From assembly GCA_019925095.2 (NCBI GenBank), contig CM034407.1, positions 3,743,210-3,807,209 of the forward strand: a stretch of DNA of 64,000 nucleotides. Direction: 5' to 3'. Every line of letters begins with the position of its first letter. Position 1 is the stretch's first letter. The notes beneath the pieces were generated by a model, which worked only from the letters and a program-made list of their open reading frames with translations, did not search any database and was not told the origin of the DNA. The position numbers and the translations under genes were made by a program. The stretch is from Dendrolimus kikuchii (taxonomy: Eukaryota; Arthropoda; Insecta; Lepidoptera; Lasiocampidae). Positions 54,101 to 63,439 of the stretch are shown here, piece by piece.

Positions 54101-54142
54101 AAATCTATGGTCACCAGCTTTACTGGACGCGTTCCTTTAGTG

Positions 54143-54510
54143 TCTCACAACGCCCAAAATGCTCCGTCTGCTGTTCCACAAGGCGACCGCGGTCGTTATG
54201 GTCGTGACGAAAACGTCACTAGTGACGACATCATTTTCGATCACACAGCGCTCACAACGACCCATGTTAAGAGGTAGGTCGAAGTGGGCGTTGACTGCAG
54301 AGCATTAATTCTCTCTATCTCTTGACATTGAAAAAGGCGCGATTTTCAAATCAACCAATGACATTCGTGTATTTCGTCGTTTATGACATCAACGCCCAAT
54401 AATCCGTTCCACTAGAGTTTATGATTGTAACGTCTACAAGCTAGTGGCATCGGAAAAATCGCGTCCGTGAACGTGGTCGCTGTGAGTTCCTGATGGAACG
54501 AAGCCATTGT
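54143..54510. repeat. family M repeat, copy 2
   Basis: Longer than the 28.1-kb copy by about 100 bp in the middle. Confidence 0.6.
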
Positions 54511-55087
54511 AAACACTAGTGACTATTCGATTTTCAAATTCCATTACCGCGTGCTATCATGACGTACCCTCCCACGACGTGTGGTGACATCGCGTGGCGC
54601 CGCCGTTAGTTTATTGCGTCGCATGTCACACGTCTATCCGTCTGACAGGCGAAAACTACGCAATAAAATCTATAATATTATAAAATTTAAAAAATGGCAT
54701 GTCTGTATATTGAAACATTTTTTTTATATTTCCTGTTTGTCGGTTTGTCTGTTTGTTCGGGACTCATGTAAAAATACTGGGTCGATTTTAATGCGGTTTT
54801 CATTGATCGACAGCTAATTCTTAGACTAAAAATTTGTGCTTCTTTTTATCATGAGAATCCCGCGGATTATTGTCTAGAATTAATTTAAAATGGCCCACAT
54901 AAAAAAAAAAATTTATTTTAGATTTCTGGTCTGTTTGTTCGGGATTCACATGAAAACTACTGGGCCGATTTTTATGCGGTTTTCGTCGTTCGTTACCAAA
55001 TTTTCAGACTTAAAGTATACGGTTAAATTAGTGGTTAATATTCATATAAATTAACTGATACGATTTCAGTAAAAGGTGCCAGTATTG
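54511..55087. repeat. unnamed repeat with internal duplication
   Basis: GTCTGTTTGTTCGGGA and the following 40 or so bases (ACTGGGYCGATTTTWATGCG) occur twice, near 54,745 and 54,938. The remainder is AT-rich. Confidence 0.45.
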
Positions 55088-55319
55088 CCAGGTGGTAGGG
55101 CATTTGCCCGACTGGATGGCTACCACCCCTGGTCTAAAGTATGTCGCCATAACAACCTTGAGTTGTGTTCCGGCATTAGTGACCAGGTCCCAATTTCCCT
55201 TAAGAGAGCAGCAGCGCATTTGTGGCAACTTTCCTGTTCCAAATGTCCATAGGCGATGGTAACCGCTTTCCATCGAGTGGGCCATCTGCCTGTCTGCTGA
55301 TCTTCTGCAATAAAAAAAA
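55088..55319 (+). mobile_element. SINE-B, 5' truncated
   Basis: From CCAGGTGGTAGGGC, the same breakpoint as the 7.6-kb copy, to the A tail. Confidence 0.8.
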
Positions 55320-55429
55320 GGATAACTAAATCCTTTTTGAAGTGATACGATACTTTATATTTCAAGAATCCTATGGAAAACATGGACGAAGTCGCGGTCA
55401 AATCCTAGTATAAAATTAAGTTCAAGTGT

Positions 55430-55640
55430 CAAAAAGAATGTTAAACTGCAAGACTGATGGGTGCAAATGTAATGAGAGATCAAAAAAGTGATGGATGGTT
55501 GTGTGTGGAGGATGATATGAACGTTTGTTGTGAGTCAGAGGATGTATGTCAGAATAGAAGAGTGTTAAAGGAAAAGACATATTGTTCCGACCCCAAATAA
55601 TTGGGAGCAGGTGAAAGAAGAAAGAGAGAGAGAGATAAAA
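55430..55640 (+). pseudogene. RTE-type LINE carboxy-terminal fragment
   Basis: One frame reads CVEDDMNVCCESEDVCQNRR then VLKEKTYCSDPK and a stop, as at the end of a second RTE-like protein family. A related piece is at 59,150. Confidence 0.6.
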
Positions 55641-55728
55641 TATAGTTCAAGTGGAATGCCTTTTCATTATATGGACACGCATACAACAGCAAGTGATGTC
55701 AATCATAAGTTTACAAAAAAAAAAAAAA

Positions 55729-56280
55729 ACTACGTTTTAACGGTTTCAAGCGCGGTAATTAATTTGATTTTTGTTATTCCGTGATCACGGAAGACAAAGA
55801 TGTCAAGTGTCAATGAGTATTGTTAAAGTTTATTTAGCCTACCGCCAACTTGTTCATTTTAATTATTTAGTTTATGGTGATTATTTCCTCTATGGGAGCC
55901 TAATCTAATTTACCGCCACTTCGCAATATGTTATGGCTTAAAGAGAAGAAGCGGTGCAAGAAACTCTTCAGCCAACATGCCTAGCTCTAATAATTTTATA
56001 TAATATTAAAATGGGCAGAAGGAAAAATAAAAGAAATTATCAGTCAAGTTGGTTTGTGTTCCGTTGCACGCAGAAAGAGCCACAGCGTCTTGAGGTCTGG
56101 CAGATGGTTATTGCTGGGTTTGGGTCTTAATAGTTTTAATGATCAGATCCCAAACAGGTGGTACTTGCCAACCGTTTGTGTGATCTGGGTGATCATGGCC
56201 ACAAAAAGTGGCCGAAACGTCGGAACAACAAAAATCAAATAAATTACCGCGCTTAAAACCGTTAACACGTAGTTTTATCT
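55729..56280. mobile_element. family D, long variant
   Basis: Both ends are present. The right arm is split from the centre by a 150-bp insert that also occurs at 21.47 kb, so the insert belongs to a subfamily. The left arm lacks the ACGTTTCGGCCAC part. Confidence 0.7.
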
Positions 56281-56856
56281 AATATATAAATTTCTCGTGT
56301 CGCGGTGTTTGTTACCAAACTCCTCCGAAACGGCAGAACCGATTTGTATGAAATTTTGTGTGCATATCGGGTAGGCCTGAGAATCGGTCATCATCTATTT
56401 TTCATACACTTAAATGATAAGGGTAACCCACCCCTAAATAGTTTTTATTTTTTTATGATTCGGCATGAAAAAATACATACAAACCAAAATTTTCACCCTT
56501 CTACCACTAACCACTATTTTTTAATAGCGATATTAGTATTTTAATATTTTTGTACTGGGATGATTTAGATTCAAATTTGAACCAAATAGATTGGCGCTGC
56601 AATCGGGTACCAGAATTTAGGTATTTTGTTGTTGTTGTATGTGTTCAAGTTTGTCCTGGAATGGTTTGAATTAACGATTGGGCCCAGTAGGTGGCGACGC
56701 GATACTCCTCGGTGGGCCTGATTTTGATGATTTTTTTTGTTTGTTCAAGTGGATTTGAGAATAGTTTAGATTAACATATGGTCCCGGTAGATGGCGCTGG
56801 AATCTAGATTTTTATTTTTTAAAGGCAGGATAACGTCTGCCGGTTACAGCTAGTTA
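56278..56856 (+). mobile_element. Helitron-like family H, full length
   Basis: Begins TATATAAATTTCTCGTGTCG and ends CGGTTACAGCTAGTT; two GTAG-TGGCG blocks lie inside. CTAGT at the end fits a Helitron. No Rep/helicase is coded. Confidence 0.6.
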
Positions 56857-56880
56857 TGTATACAAGTCGCGAAAACTTAA

Positions 56881-57345
56881 GAAAATATTTACAAACAAGT
56901 TTTAAACACTCACTTTATGTTAAAGGCAATCAAAACTAAAATATATTCTTTGTAGTACCAATAGTGTGTATAAGGCCTAAGGCGCTTTCTTAGAAAAACA
57001 AAAAAGAATCCTTTAAAACATCCAAAAAACAAGTGAACTATCAGACGCACTTGCCTTTAATAGAATCCATTTCAAAGAAATTCCAGCGAGCGGCTGTAAA
57101 AAGGAATGGTGCTTGCAAAATGTGAATTCTGCGCTAAATATTTAATAAAACTACCCTCCTTTCGCGGTTTGAGGGAACTTTGCCCACTTTTTTGTTTATG
57201 CTAATACGTATTAGGCTTGCTCGTTAAGTATCTTAAGTTATTTTTGACATGAAATTGTTAAAGTTGAAAGGAAAGTCAAATATTTTATTTTCAAATTAGA
57301 TTTACAATTTTCGGACTGACTGTTAAGTAAATTCTATTTGCTGGA
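56881..57345. other. no recognised feature
   Basis: The edge AAGTCGCGAAAACTTAAG (about 56,866) looks like a family D end. The rest is AT-rich. Confidence 0.4.
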
Positions 57346-57349
57346 TCTA

Positions 57350-57486
57350 ACTAAATTTATTCCTGACACTGTTAGAGGTGCTGCTACACACCAAGAAACC
57401 CTGAAACGCCGCAAATATGCATCCATTTGTTGGCAACCTGAATTTTTGGCAGCTAATGTGATTATCCGCTCGCGGACCGCGTTCGT
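57350..57486 (+). pseudogene. possible LINE protein scrap
   Basis: One frame reads AATHQETLKRRKYASICWQP, reminiscent of the LKRRKYGTLG part at 18,330. Too short to be sure. Confidence 0.25.
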
Positions 57487-57855
57487 AATACCGAAGTAAG
57501 AAAGAGAGTTGGTCTGAGAGAGAGTGTCGGGGTGAAGGCAAGGAAAGGAATGCTCCGGTGGTTCGGGCATGTGGAAAGAATGCATGATGAAAGAATGACT
57601 AAACAGATATACAATGCAAAAGTGGATGGATGCAGAAGTCGTGGAAGGCCACGACAAACCTTCCATGATCAAATTGATCGTGTACTAGCAGAAGGTGATG
57701 TTAGGAGCCTTAAGAACAGACGAGCGTGCATGACAAGAGTTATGAATGTCAAAGAAGCAAGTGAGGTGTGTAAGAATAAGCCTAAATGGCGCTCTGTTGT
57801 TCGTGCCTACCCCGCAAGGAAACTGGCGTGAAGTTATGTATGTATGTATGTATGT
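57487..57855 (+). mobile_element. family A LINE 3' end, longest copy
   Basis: The frame runs from EVRKRVGLRESVGVKARKGM and LRWFGHVERMHDERMTKQIY through GCRSRGRPRQTFHDQ to RSVVRAYPARKLA and a stop, then the ATGT tail. LRWFGHVERM is the standard tail of RTE-like and related LINE proteins, which is the main ground for the clade call. The RT core is absent. A duplication was not found, and the first base of the copy is uncertain. Confidence 0.85.
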
Positions 57856-57880
57856 AATATAATTAACATATTTTCTTAAG

Positions 57881-58126
57881 TTTTCGCGACTAGTGTACAT
57901 AATAAAACTACGTTGTAACGGTTTTAAGCGCGGCAATTTATTTGATTTTGGTTTTTCCGACGTTTCGGCCACTTTTCAGTAGCCGTGATCACGGAAGACA
58001 AAGATGTCAAGTGTCAATGAATATTGTTAAAGTTTTATTTAGCCTACCGCCAACTTGTTCTTTTTAATTATTTAGTTTTAATTTTGTTTATGGTTATTAT
58101 TTACTCTGTGGGAGCTTAATCTGTAT
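57881..58126 (+). mobile_element. family D, left half
   Basis: Includes the outer TTTTCGCGACTAGTG and stops after GGGAGCTTAATCTG. Confidence 0.7.
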
Positions 58127-58338
58127 GATCATAGGCTCATACAGATAGAGTTGGAAATGTTTTGAAGTTTTTCGTTAATACTTCAAATTTCGTGTTTTAA
58201 AGCTTAAATATATTATAAAGATATAATATATGAAACGTGACGTCACGAAATTTAGAATCCTTCCCACCCCTTGTACTTTGATTCAATTCTGGTGCGTGTG
58301 AACTGCACACACAATTTTTTTTTGGGCATTTTATTATA
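58118..58338 (+). repeat. family P, uninterrupted copy
   Basis: TAAATATATTATAAAG at about 58,206 is the empty counterpart of the LTR site at 33,987. A K solo LTR begins just after this copy. Confidence 0.7.
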
Positions 58339-58339
58339 T

Positions 58340-58838
58340 TGTTACGAGTTGCAGGACTCGAATTAAAATGCCGTTGGAATTACTATAGTTTATTAGAACT
58401 ATACAAACACGTATAACACAGGTATAAATATAACCGAACACAACAAGTCCAAACGTAATGCAAAAAGTCGTAATTCCATAAAACGCGCAAAGTCCGTCAC
58501 TAAAAGATTCCCGATTGTTTTACACACGTCTTGCTTCGCTCGCGGTTATCGCTCGACTGCCTCGTCCCTCCATCGGGCCATTGCTTTATACTGCACAGAT
58601 GCAATATGTCCGTCCGGCCGCGTGGACTGAATTTCCTAGAATCAGTTTCTACTTTAAATCCGTAACACCTGGCTCAGGACTGCCATAAAAGATTACAATA
58701 CAACAATGGGCTGTTTTCTAATCACAAGTTTTAAACACACAGTAAACAAAAGAAGTCCAAATGCCGAAAGGTAATAAAATTTGTTTTTACAGGTATGCAG
58801 GTGTGAATTTGTTTTTTGTCGGCGTCTAGGTCGTAACA
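58340..58838 (-). mobile_element. solo LTR, family K, copy 8
   Basis: TGTTACGAGTTGCAGG to AGGTCGTAACA, 499 bp, ATAT on both sides. Confidence 0.88.
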
Positions 58839-58842
58839 ATAT

Positions 58843-59149
58843 TTTTTTAGATATGTTAATACTTGTAGGGAATTTAATAGATATTAAGCATTTCTGTGGT
58901 AGCTCCTTAAAAGGTTTATTTTCTTGAGAATTTCCAAGGAACCTCTCAGATGACCCGGTTAAAACATCCTAGACATAAATCAAGTGGAGTGCACCCTTGG
59001 ACCCGCGGAACCTGATGAATATTACATCGGTCTCAAGTAGCAACAGTGGTTTTAACACAGGTGTGACTTTCATCATGAATTCAGCTGTACAACTTAAAAA
59101 CCTAGTATAGATTTTTTTTTATTCTGAGATGAATGTGTGGTGTTACAAG
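58843..59149. other. no recognised feature
   Basis: AT-rich sequence with nothing I can name. Confidence 0.45.
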
Positions 59150-59590
59150 AATGGGTAAGGTGAGAAATGAGTACATAAGGGGATCTTTGAAAGTGAAAAC
59201 TGAAAAATTGAGAGGAAGACGATTAAGGTGGTATGGAAACGGAGAAAGAATACAATTTCCTGCGGCCTGGCGGCCTGTCGTAAGAGGCGACTAAACAACC
59301 CACAGCCAGGTGGTAGGGTATTTGCTCGTCTAGAGTATGCCACCATAACAACCTTGAGTTGCGTTCTGGCATTAGTGACCAGGTTCCAGTCTCCTTTAAG
59401 AGAGCAGCAGCGCATTTGTAGCACCTTTGGTGTTCCAAATGTCCATAGGCGATGGTAACCGCTTTCCATCAAGTGGGCCGTCTGCCTGTCTGCTGAACTC
59501 CTGCAATAAAAAAAAAAAAAAAAAAAAAAGGAAAAGACATGTTGTGCCGATCCCAATTAATTGGGATATGGTGAAAGAAAAGGGAGAAAA
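59150..59590 (+). pseudogene. RTE-type LINE fragment split by SINE-B
   Basis: Left piece: MGKVRNEYIRGSLKVKTEKL then RGRRLRWYG. Right piece (59,530-59,590): KEKTCCADPN and a stop. The residues that should lie between are missing, so a deletion came with or after the SINE insertion. Confidence 0.65.
59238..59529 (+). mobile_element. SINE-B with long A tail
   Basis: Lacks the first bases (starts ACGGAGAAAG) and has an internal gap. It ends in about 25 A's, the longest tail here. Confidence 0.82.
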
Positions 59591-59713
59591 TTTTTTTGAA
59601 AGTGCGTTTTTCATGCATTAATTTTCTTTTAAGGCATCATTCATGAATTGTGCTTGTCAATATGTAAAAACTACTAGCAATTACCTACAAACTTTGAACC
59701 TAACAAAATTAAA

Positions 59714-59994
59714 ATTAAATTTTAACGATTTCAAGCACGGCATTTTATTTGATTCTTATTTCGACGTTTCGGCCACTTTTCAATAGCCGTGATCACGGAA
59801 GACAAAGATGTCAAGTGTATGTAGTATGTATATAACACTTAAATAATTAAGATGAACTAGTTGAGGGTAGACTAAATAACAACTTTGACGTTAGTCATTG
59901 ACACTTGACATCTTTGTTTTCCGCGATCACGACACTGAAAAGTGGCCAAAACGTCTTAATAAAAATCTTAAAAACCGTTAAAAATAGTTTTAAC
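59714..59994. mobile_element. family D, shortened
   Basis: Both inverted arms are present but the centre is reduced to about 90 bp. Confidence 0.7.
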
Positions 59995-60006
59995 TATTTA
60001 ACTTAA

Positions 60007-60252
60007 GTAAATAAATAAATAATCGGCAGACAAACACACACATTGTATATCCCCAAAATAAGCAGGTTACGCTTGTGTTATGGGTAATATACAACGGACT
60101 ACTCTGGGGCCGATCCCAGACACCCAGACCATAGTAAATAACAGAGAAAATATGTTTCCGAAATTTACTATACCAGGAATCGAACCCGGAACCTCTGCGT
60201 TGCAGTGAGGTACGCCGGCAAAGGCTTAGCCCGCTCAACCACAGAGGCCGTC
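60007..60252 (-). mobile_element. SINE T1, copy 3
   Basis: B box GGGTTCGATTCC on the minus strand, the same start as the other copies and a TTTA-repeat tail. Confidence 0.85.
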
Positions 60253-60338
60253 ATAAGTAAGTTATAGCGTCTTCTTCCCTAATACATACGACATTAAATG
60301 ATAATCGGTTAATTCCTAAAGACATGAATAATGGAATA

Positions 60339-60562
60339 CAGAAGTGGTGGTAGCGTAATGGCTGACGCATTCCCAAACTCAAGGGCCGCGGATTCGAATC
60401 TTGGCCGGGCCTCAAGCTCCAGTTAGGCAGTTTTCTAACCTAATGTGCATATTGTTACAATTACCACGTGCTAACAGCGGTGAAGGAAAACATCGTGATG
60501 AACCTTGCACATCGAGATAACTGCAGTGGGACGTATATGGGCTGGTATTATTATTATATTTT
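60339..60562 (+). mobile_element. SINE T2, copy 2
   Basis: A box TAGCGTAATGG and B box GGATTCGAATC; the right-hand part is shortened, ending in GGGCTGGTATTATTATT. Confidence 0.75.
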
Positions 60563-60564
60563 TA

Positions 60565-60813
60565 TACTAGCTTCTGCGCGTGACTTCGTCCGCGTGGAAA
60601 AAAGTAAGTTAAAAAAAACCCCGATTTGGAAACATTCTTCATTGGTGCTCCGCTCCTATTGGTCTTAGCGTGATGATATATAGCCTATATAGCCTTCCTC
60701 GATAAATGTGCTATTAACATTGAAAGAATTTTTCAAATCTGACCACTAGTTCCCGAGATTAGCGCGTTCAAGCAAACAAGCAAACAAACTCTTCAGCTTT
60801 ATATATTAGTATA
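60565..60813 (-). mobile_element. Helitron-like family F, copy 5
   Basis: ACTAGCTTCTGCGCG at its 3' end on the minus strand and TATATATTAGTATA at its 5' end. Confidence 0.65.
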
Positions 60814-60969
60814 AGGTAAGAAATGACTAATGAACAAACAAACATACATAGAACAAATAGTCATTTCCACATTTACATGTATATTTCTGGAAATTACGTC
60901 ATCGCCCTAAATTCGGGTACGAGTTAATTAGTGGCCGAAAAACTATACTAATTAAGATTGACACTTAAT

Positions 60970-61071
60970 AAAAGCGTGGGGTGCATGGTATCAATAGTTA
61001 TAAATATTTTATGAACAGATATGAGTAGAAAGGTTATTTTGAGAATATGCTAAAAAGCACCCCACGCTTTT
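60970..61071. repeat. 102-bp element with perfect 15-bp inverted ends
   Basis: AAAAGCGTGGGGTGC (60,970-60,984) and its exact reverse complement (61,057-61,071). Confidence 0.75.
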
Positions 61072-61257
61072 TTTTACAATAAAATCATTTTTTCTTACAC
61101 TATTTTTAATTCAAATTTATTTTCTATTTTTTAGTTGGATTTTCTATAAACTACTATTTATTTTTCATTTTTTAGTGATTTAATTCCCTTCTCCGTGGAA
61201 ACTATGAAAAAAGAATTATTTACACTTTTATGATAAAATGGAACGTTATGTAAAAAT

Positions 61258-61535
61258 AAGCTTTTTTAAAAAGGTTTTTGTAGCAGCAGAGTGCTAGCCA
61301 AGACAAGTAAAACGAGCCCAGACACGACGGGTCTATCTTGTTCAGTACAGGAGTTCCTATGGCCACCTCCCGACCCCATCATCAGATCAGATTCCATGGT
61401 ACCATATTACTGCATTGTCACACGATATACACATACGTGCAAAATCTCAGCTCAATCGGAAACCGGGAAGTTGATCAAATTTAACTTGAAAGATTCCGTT
61501 ACTAACATACGTATGAAGCTAATAAAAAGCATAAA
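61258..61535 (+). mobile_element. family C element, copy 5
   Basis: Lacks about 30 bp near the 5' end (after AAGGTTTTT). About 60-65 bp of 5' flank up to the start, plus an earlier TTAGTGATTTAATTCCC, match copy 1 at 5.3 kb. Confidence 0.7.
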
Positions 61536-61593
61536 TAAAAAAAGTTAACTATTGGCATATGCCCGCGACTTAATCCACGTTTCACTTGAAATT

Positions 61594-61910
61594 TTATCCG
61601 TGCAGGAACGGAGAAAGAATACAATTTCCTGCTGCCGGGCGGCCTGTCGTAAGAGGCGACTTAACAACCCACAGCCAGGTGGTAGGGCATTTGCCCGACT
61701 GGATGGCTACCACCCCTGGTCTAAAGCATGTCGCCATAACAACCTTGAGTTGTGTTCCGGCATTAGTGACCAGGTTCCAGTAACCCTTAAGAGAGCAGCA
61801 GCGCATTTGTAGCACCTTTGATGTTGCAAATGTCCATAGGCGATGGTAACCGCTTTCGATCAAGTGGGCCGTCTGCCTGTTCGCTGAACTCCTGCAATAA
61901 AAAAAAAAGA
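61594..61910 (+). mobile_element. SINE-B, full length
   Basis: TTTTATCCGTGCAGGAACGG to the A tail. GAAATT on both sides may be a short target duplication. Confidence 0.85.
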
Positions 61911-62119
61911 AATTCCCGCGGGATTCCCAGGACACATAGTATCACAGCAATTAAATAAGAATGTAAGCTATCGTTTTAGTGGGAACTGTCGGAATAAATG
62001 TTACAGTTATTTGATAGCATAGTTGTTCTTGTCATGTTTCTTTTGAAAGTTAATAATTAATTTTGTTATGTACCCTCTTATTTCTAAACGATACAATGGG
62101 CTATTTCCTTAATCGAATA

Positions 62120-62151
62120 ATCCCTATTAATATTATAAATGCGAAAGTAAC

Positions 62152-62182
<31 letters not shown>

Positions 62183-62315
62183 GTTCCGTTTTCACGGAAA
62201 AACTACTGGACCGATTTGGCTGAAAATCGGTATATATGTAATTTTCATAACGAGGGTGGACAAGGGATATTTTTCATCCCGGAGAATGGGATAGATTTTA
62301 TGTAAAAGCGCTGGA
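62120..62315 (+). repeat. dispersed repeat with (TCTG)n tract
   Basis: TATTATAAATGCGAAAGTAA, then about six TCTG units and ACTACTGGACCGATTTGGC. This wording is common in Lepidopteran genomes. Its right end is cut by the LTR that follows. Confidence 0.55.
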
Positions 62316-62323
62316 AGTATACG

Positions 62324-62561
62324 TGTTGGGAACATCGTATCCCCGATGCGGGCCCCCGCTCCACCCTCGCGGCGTTCGGGTCGCCCGACCCGCCCGCCGG
62401 CCAAGCTACTCAGTTAATCCTGCAACCTTGTGACGTACGCATGTATGTAGGAACTCACGCGCCGGCCTGCGCGCCGCGCGTTCGGGGTTCGTTCAGTAGG
62501 TTTATTCATTAAAACAAGTTTACCAATCAAGCTTTATTATTTCAAGTGCCCGCTATAATAA
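62324..62561 (+). repeat. probable 5' LTR of a second element
   Basis: Begins TGTTGGGAAC, has a CpG-rich centre and ends just before a primer-site-like TGG. Its partner lies outside the window, so both borders are provisional. Confidence 0.5.
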
Positions 62562-62562
62562 T

Positions 62563-62584
62563 TGGCAGCCCAACGTGTGGCACG
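62563..62584 (+). other. probable primer binding site, tRNA-Lys type
   Basis: TGGCAGCCCAACGTGTGGC resembles the Lys-1,2-type site (TGGCGCCCAACGTGGGGC, recalled), with an extra base and a substitution. Confidence 0.5.
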
Positions 62585-63439
62585 AAATATAGTGTTTTAA
62601 AACAGTTTTAGTGTGTTCTAGTTATAAACTTTGCGATACCTGTGTGTGCCGATACGTTTGTTCCGCGTTTGTTCTGAGTTAGTACTCAACGCGACGTTTA
62701 GGTGGCTATCGTAAGTCTAGAACTAAACTGTAGGTTCGTGATTTAGTACCTAATGACCTAACGTGTTCTGAATAGGTTTCTATAGGACTTGTGAGTGAAA
62801 TACACGTTCGTACGAGTGTGAGTGCTCGACGTGTTTGGACTTGTTTGGACTGGTTTGAACTTGTTCGGACTCATTCGTTTTTATTCAAACTTGTTCGTAC
62901 TTTTGCATACTTGTTTATAACTTAAGTTAGTACTTTGAATAAACCTAGGTACCCTAAAACGGTTCAAATGTTTATTTGTGTTTGTTTTACGTGACATTTT
63001 GATTTAAATTTAATTTATTGTTTTATATAAAGTGACTATAAGTATAAAGAACTAGAAATTAGTGTTTATTTTCATATATGTAAGTACATACGTACGATGG
63101 TTCCGTAAGTACTTTTGGACTTATTTATACAGGACTGTACTTACCTACTAGTTGGAATAATTTTGGAAGAATAATTTTATACAAAGACTTTTTTTTTTTC
63201 GTTAATTGGAACATTGTGTTTTGTGTACAGACAGTGTTGTTTTCCAATTTAAGACTTTTAGTGTCAGACTGTTTTGAACTTAGAACTTTATTTTCAAGTT
63301 ATCTTTTATAGTTGAAGTTATTGTTTATTTAGGCTACGATGAACAATTATTTTGTGTTGAACTATATTGTGTTTTCCGTTTGTCTTGGTGATCGGACAAT
63401 TTATCACCGTGGAAACATAGAGTTTTCCGATTAGGCATT
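62585..63439 (+). other. leader of the second LTR element
   Basis: About 850 bp, T-rich, with repeated TTGTTYGGAC-type words near 62,830-62,900. No coding frame. Confidence 0.5.
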
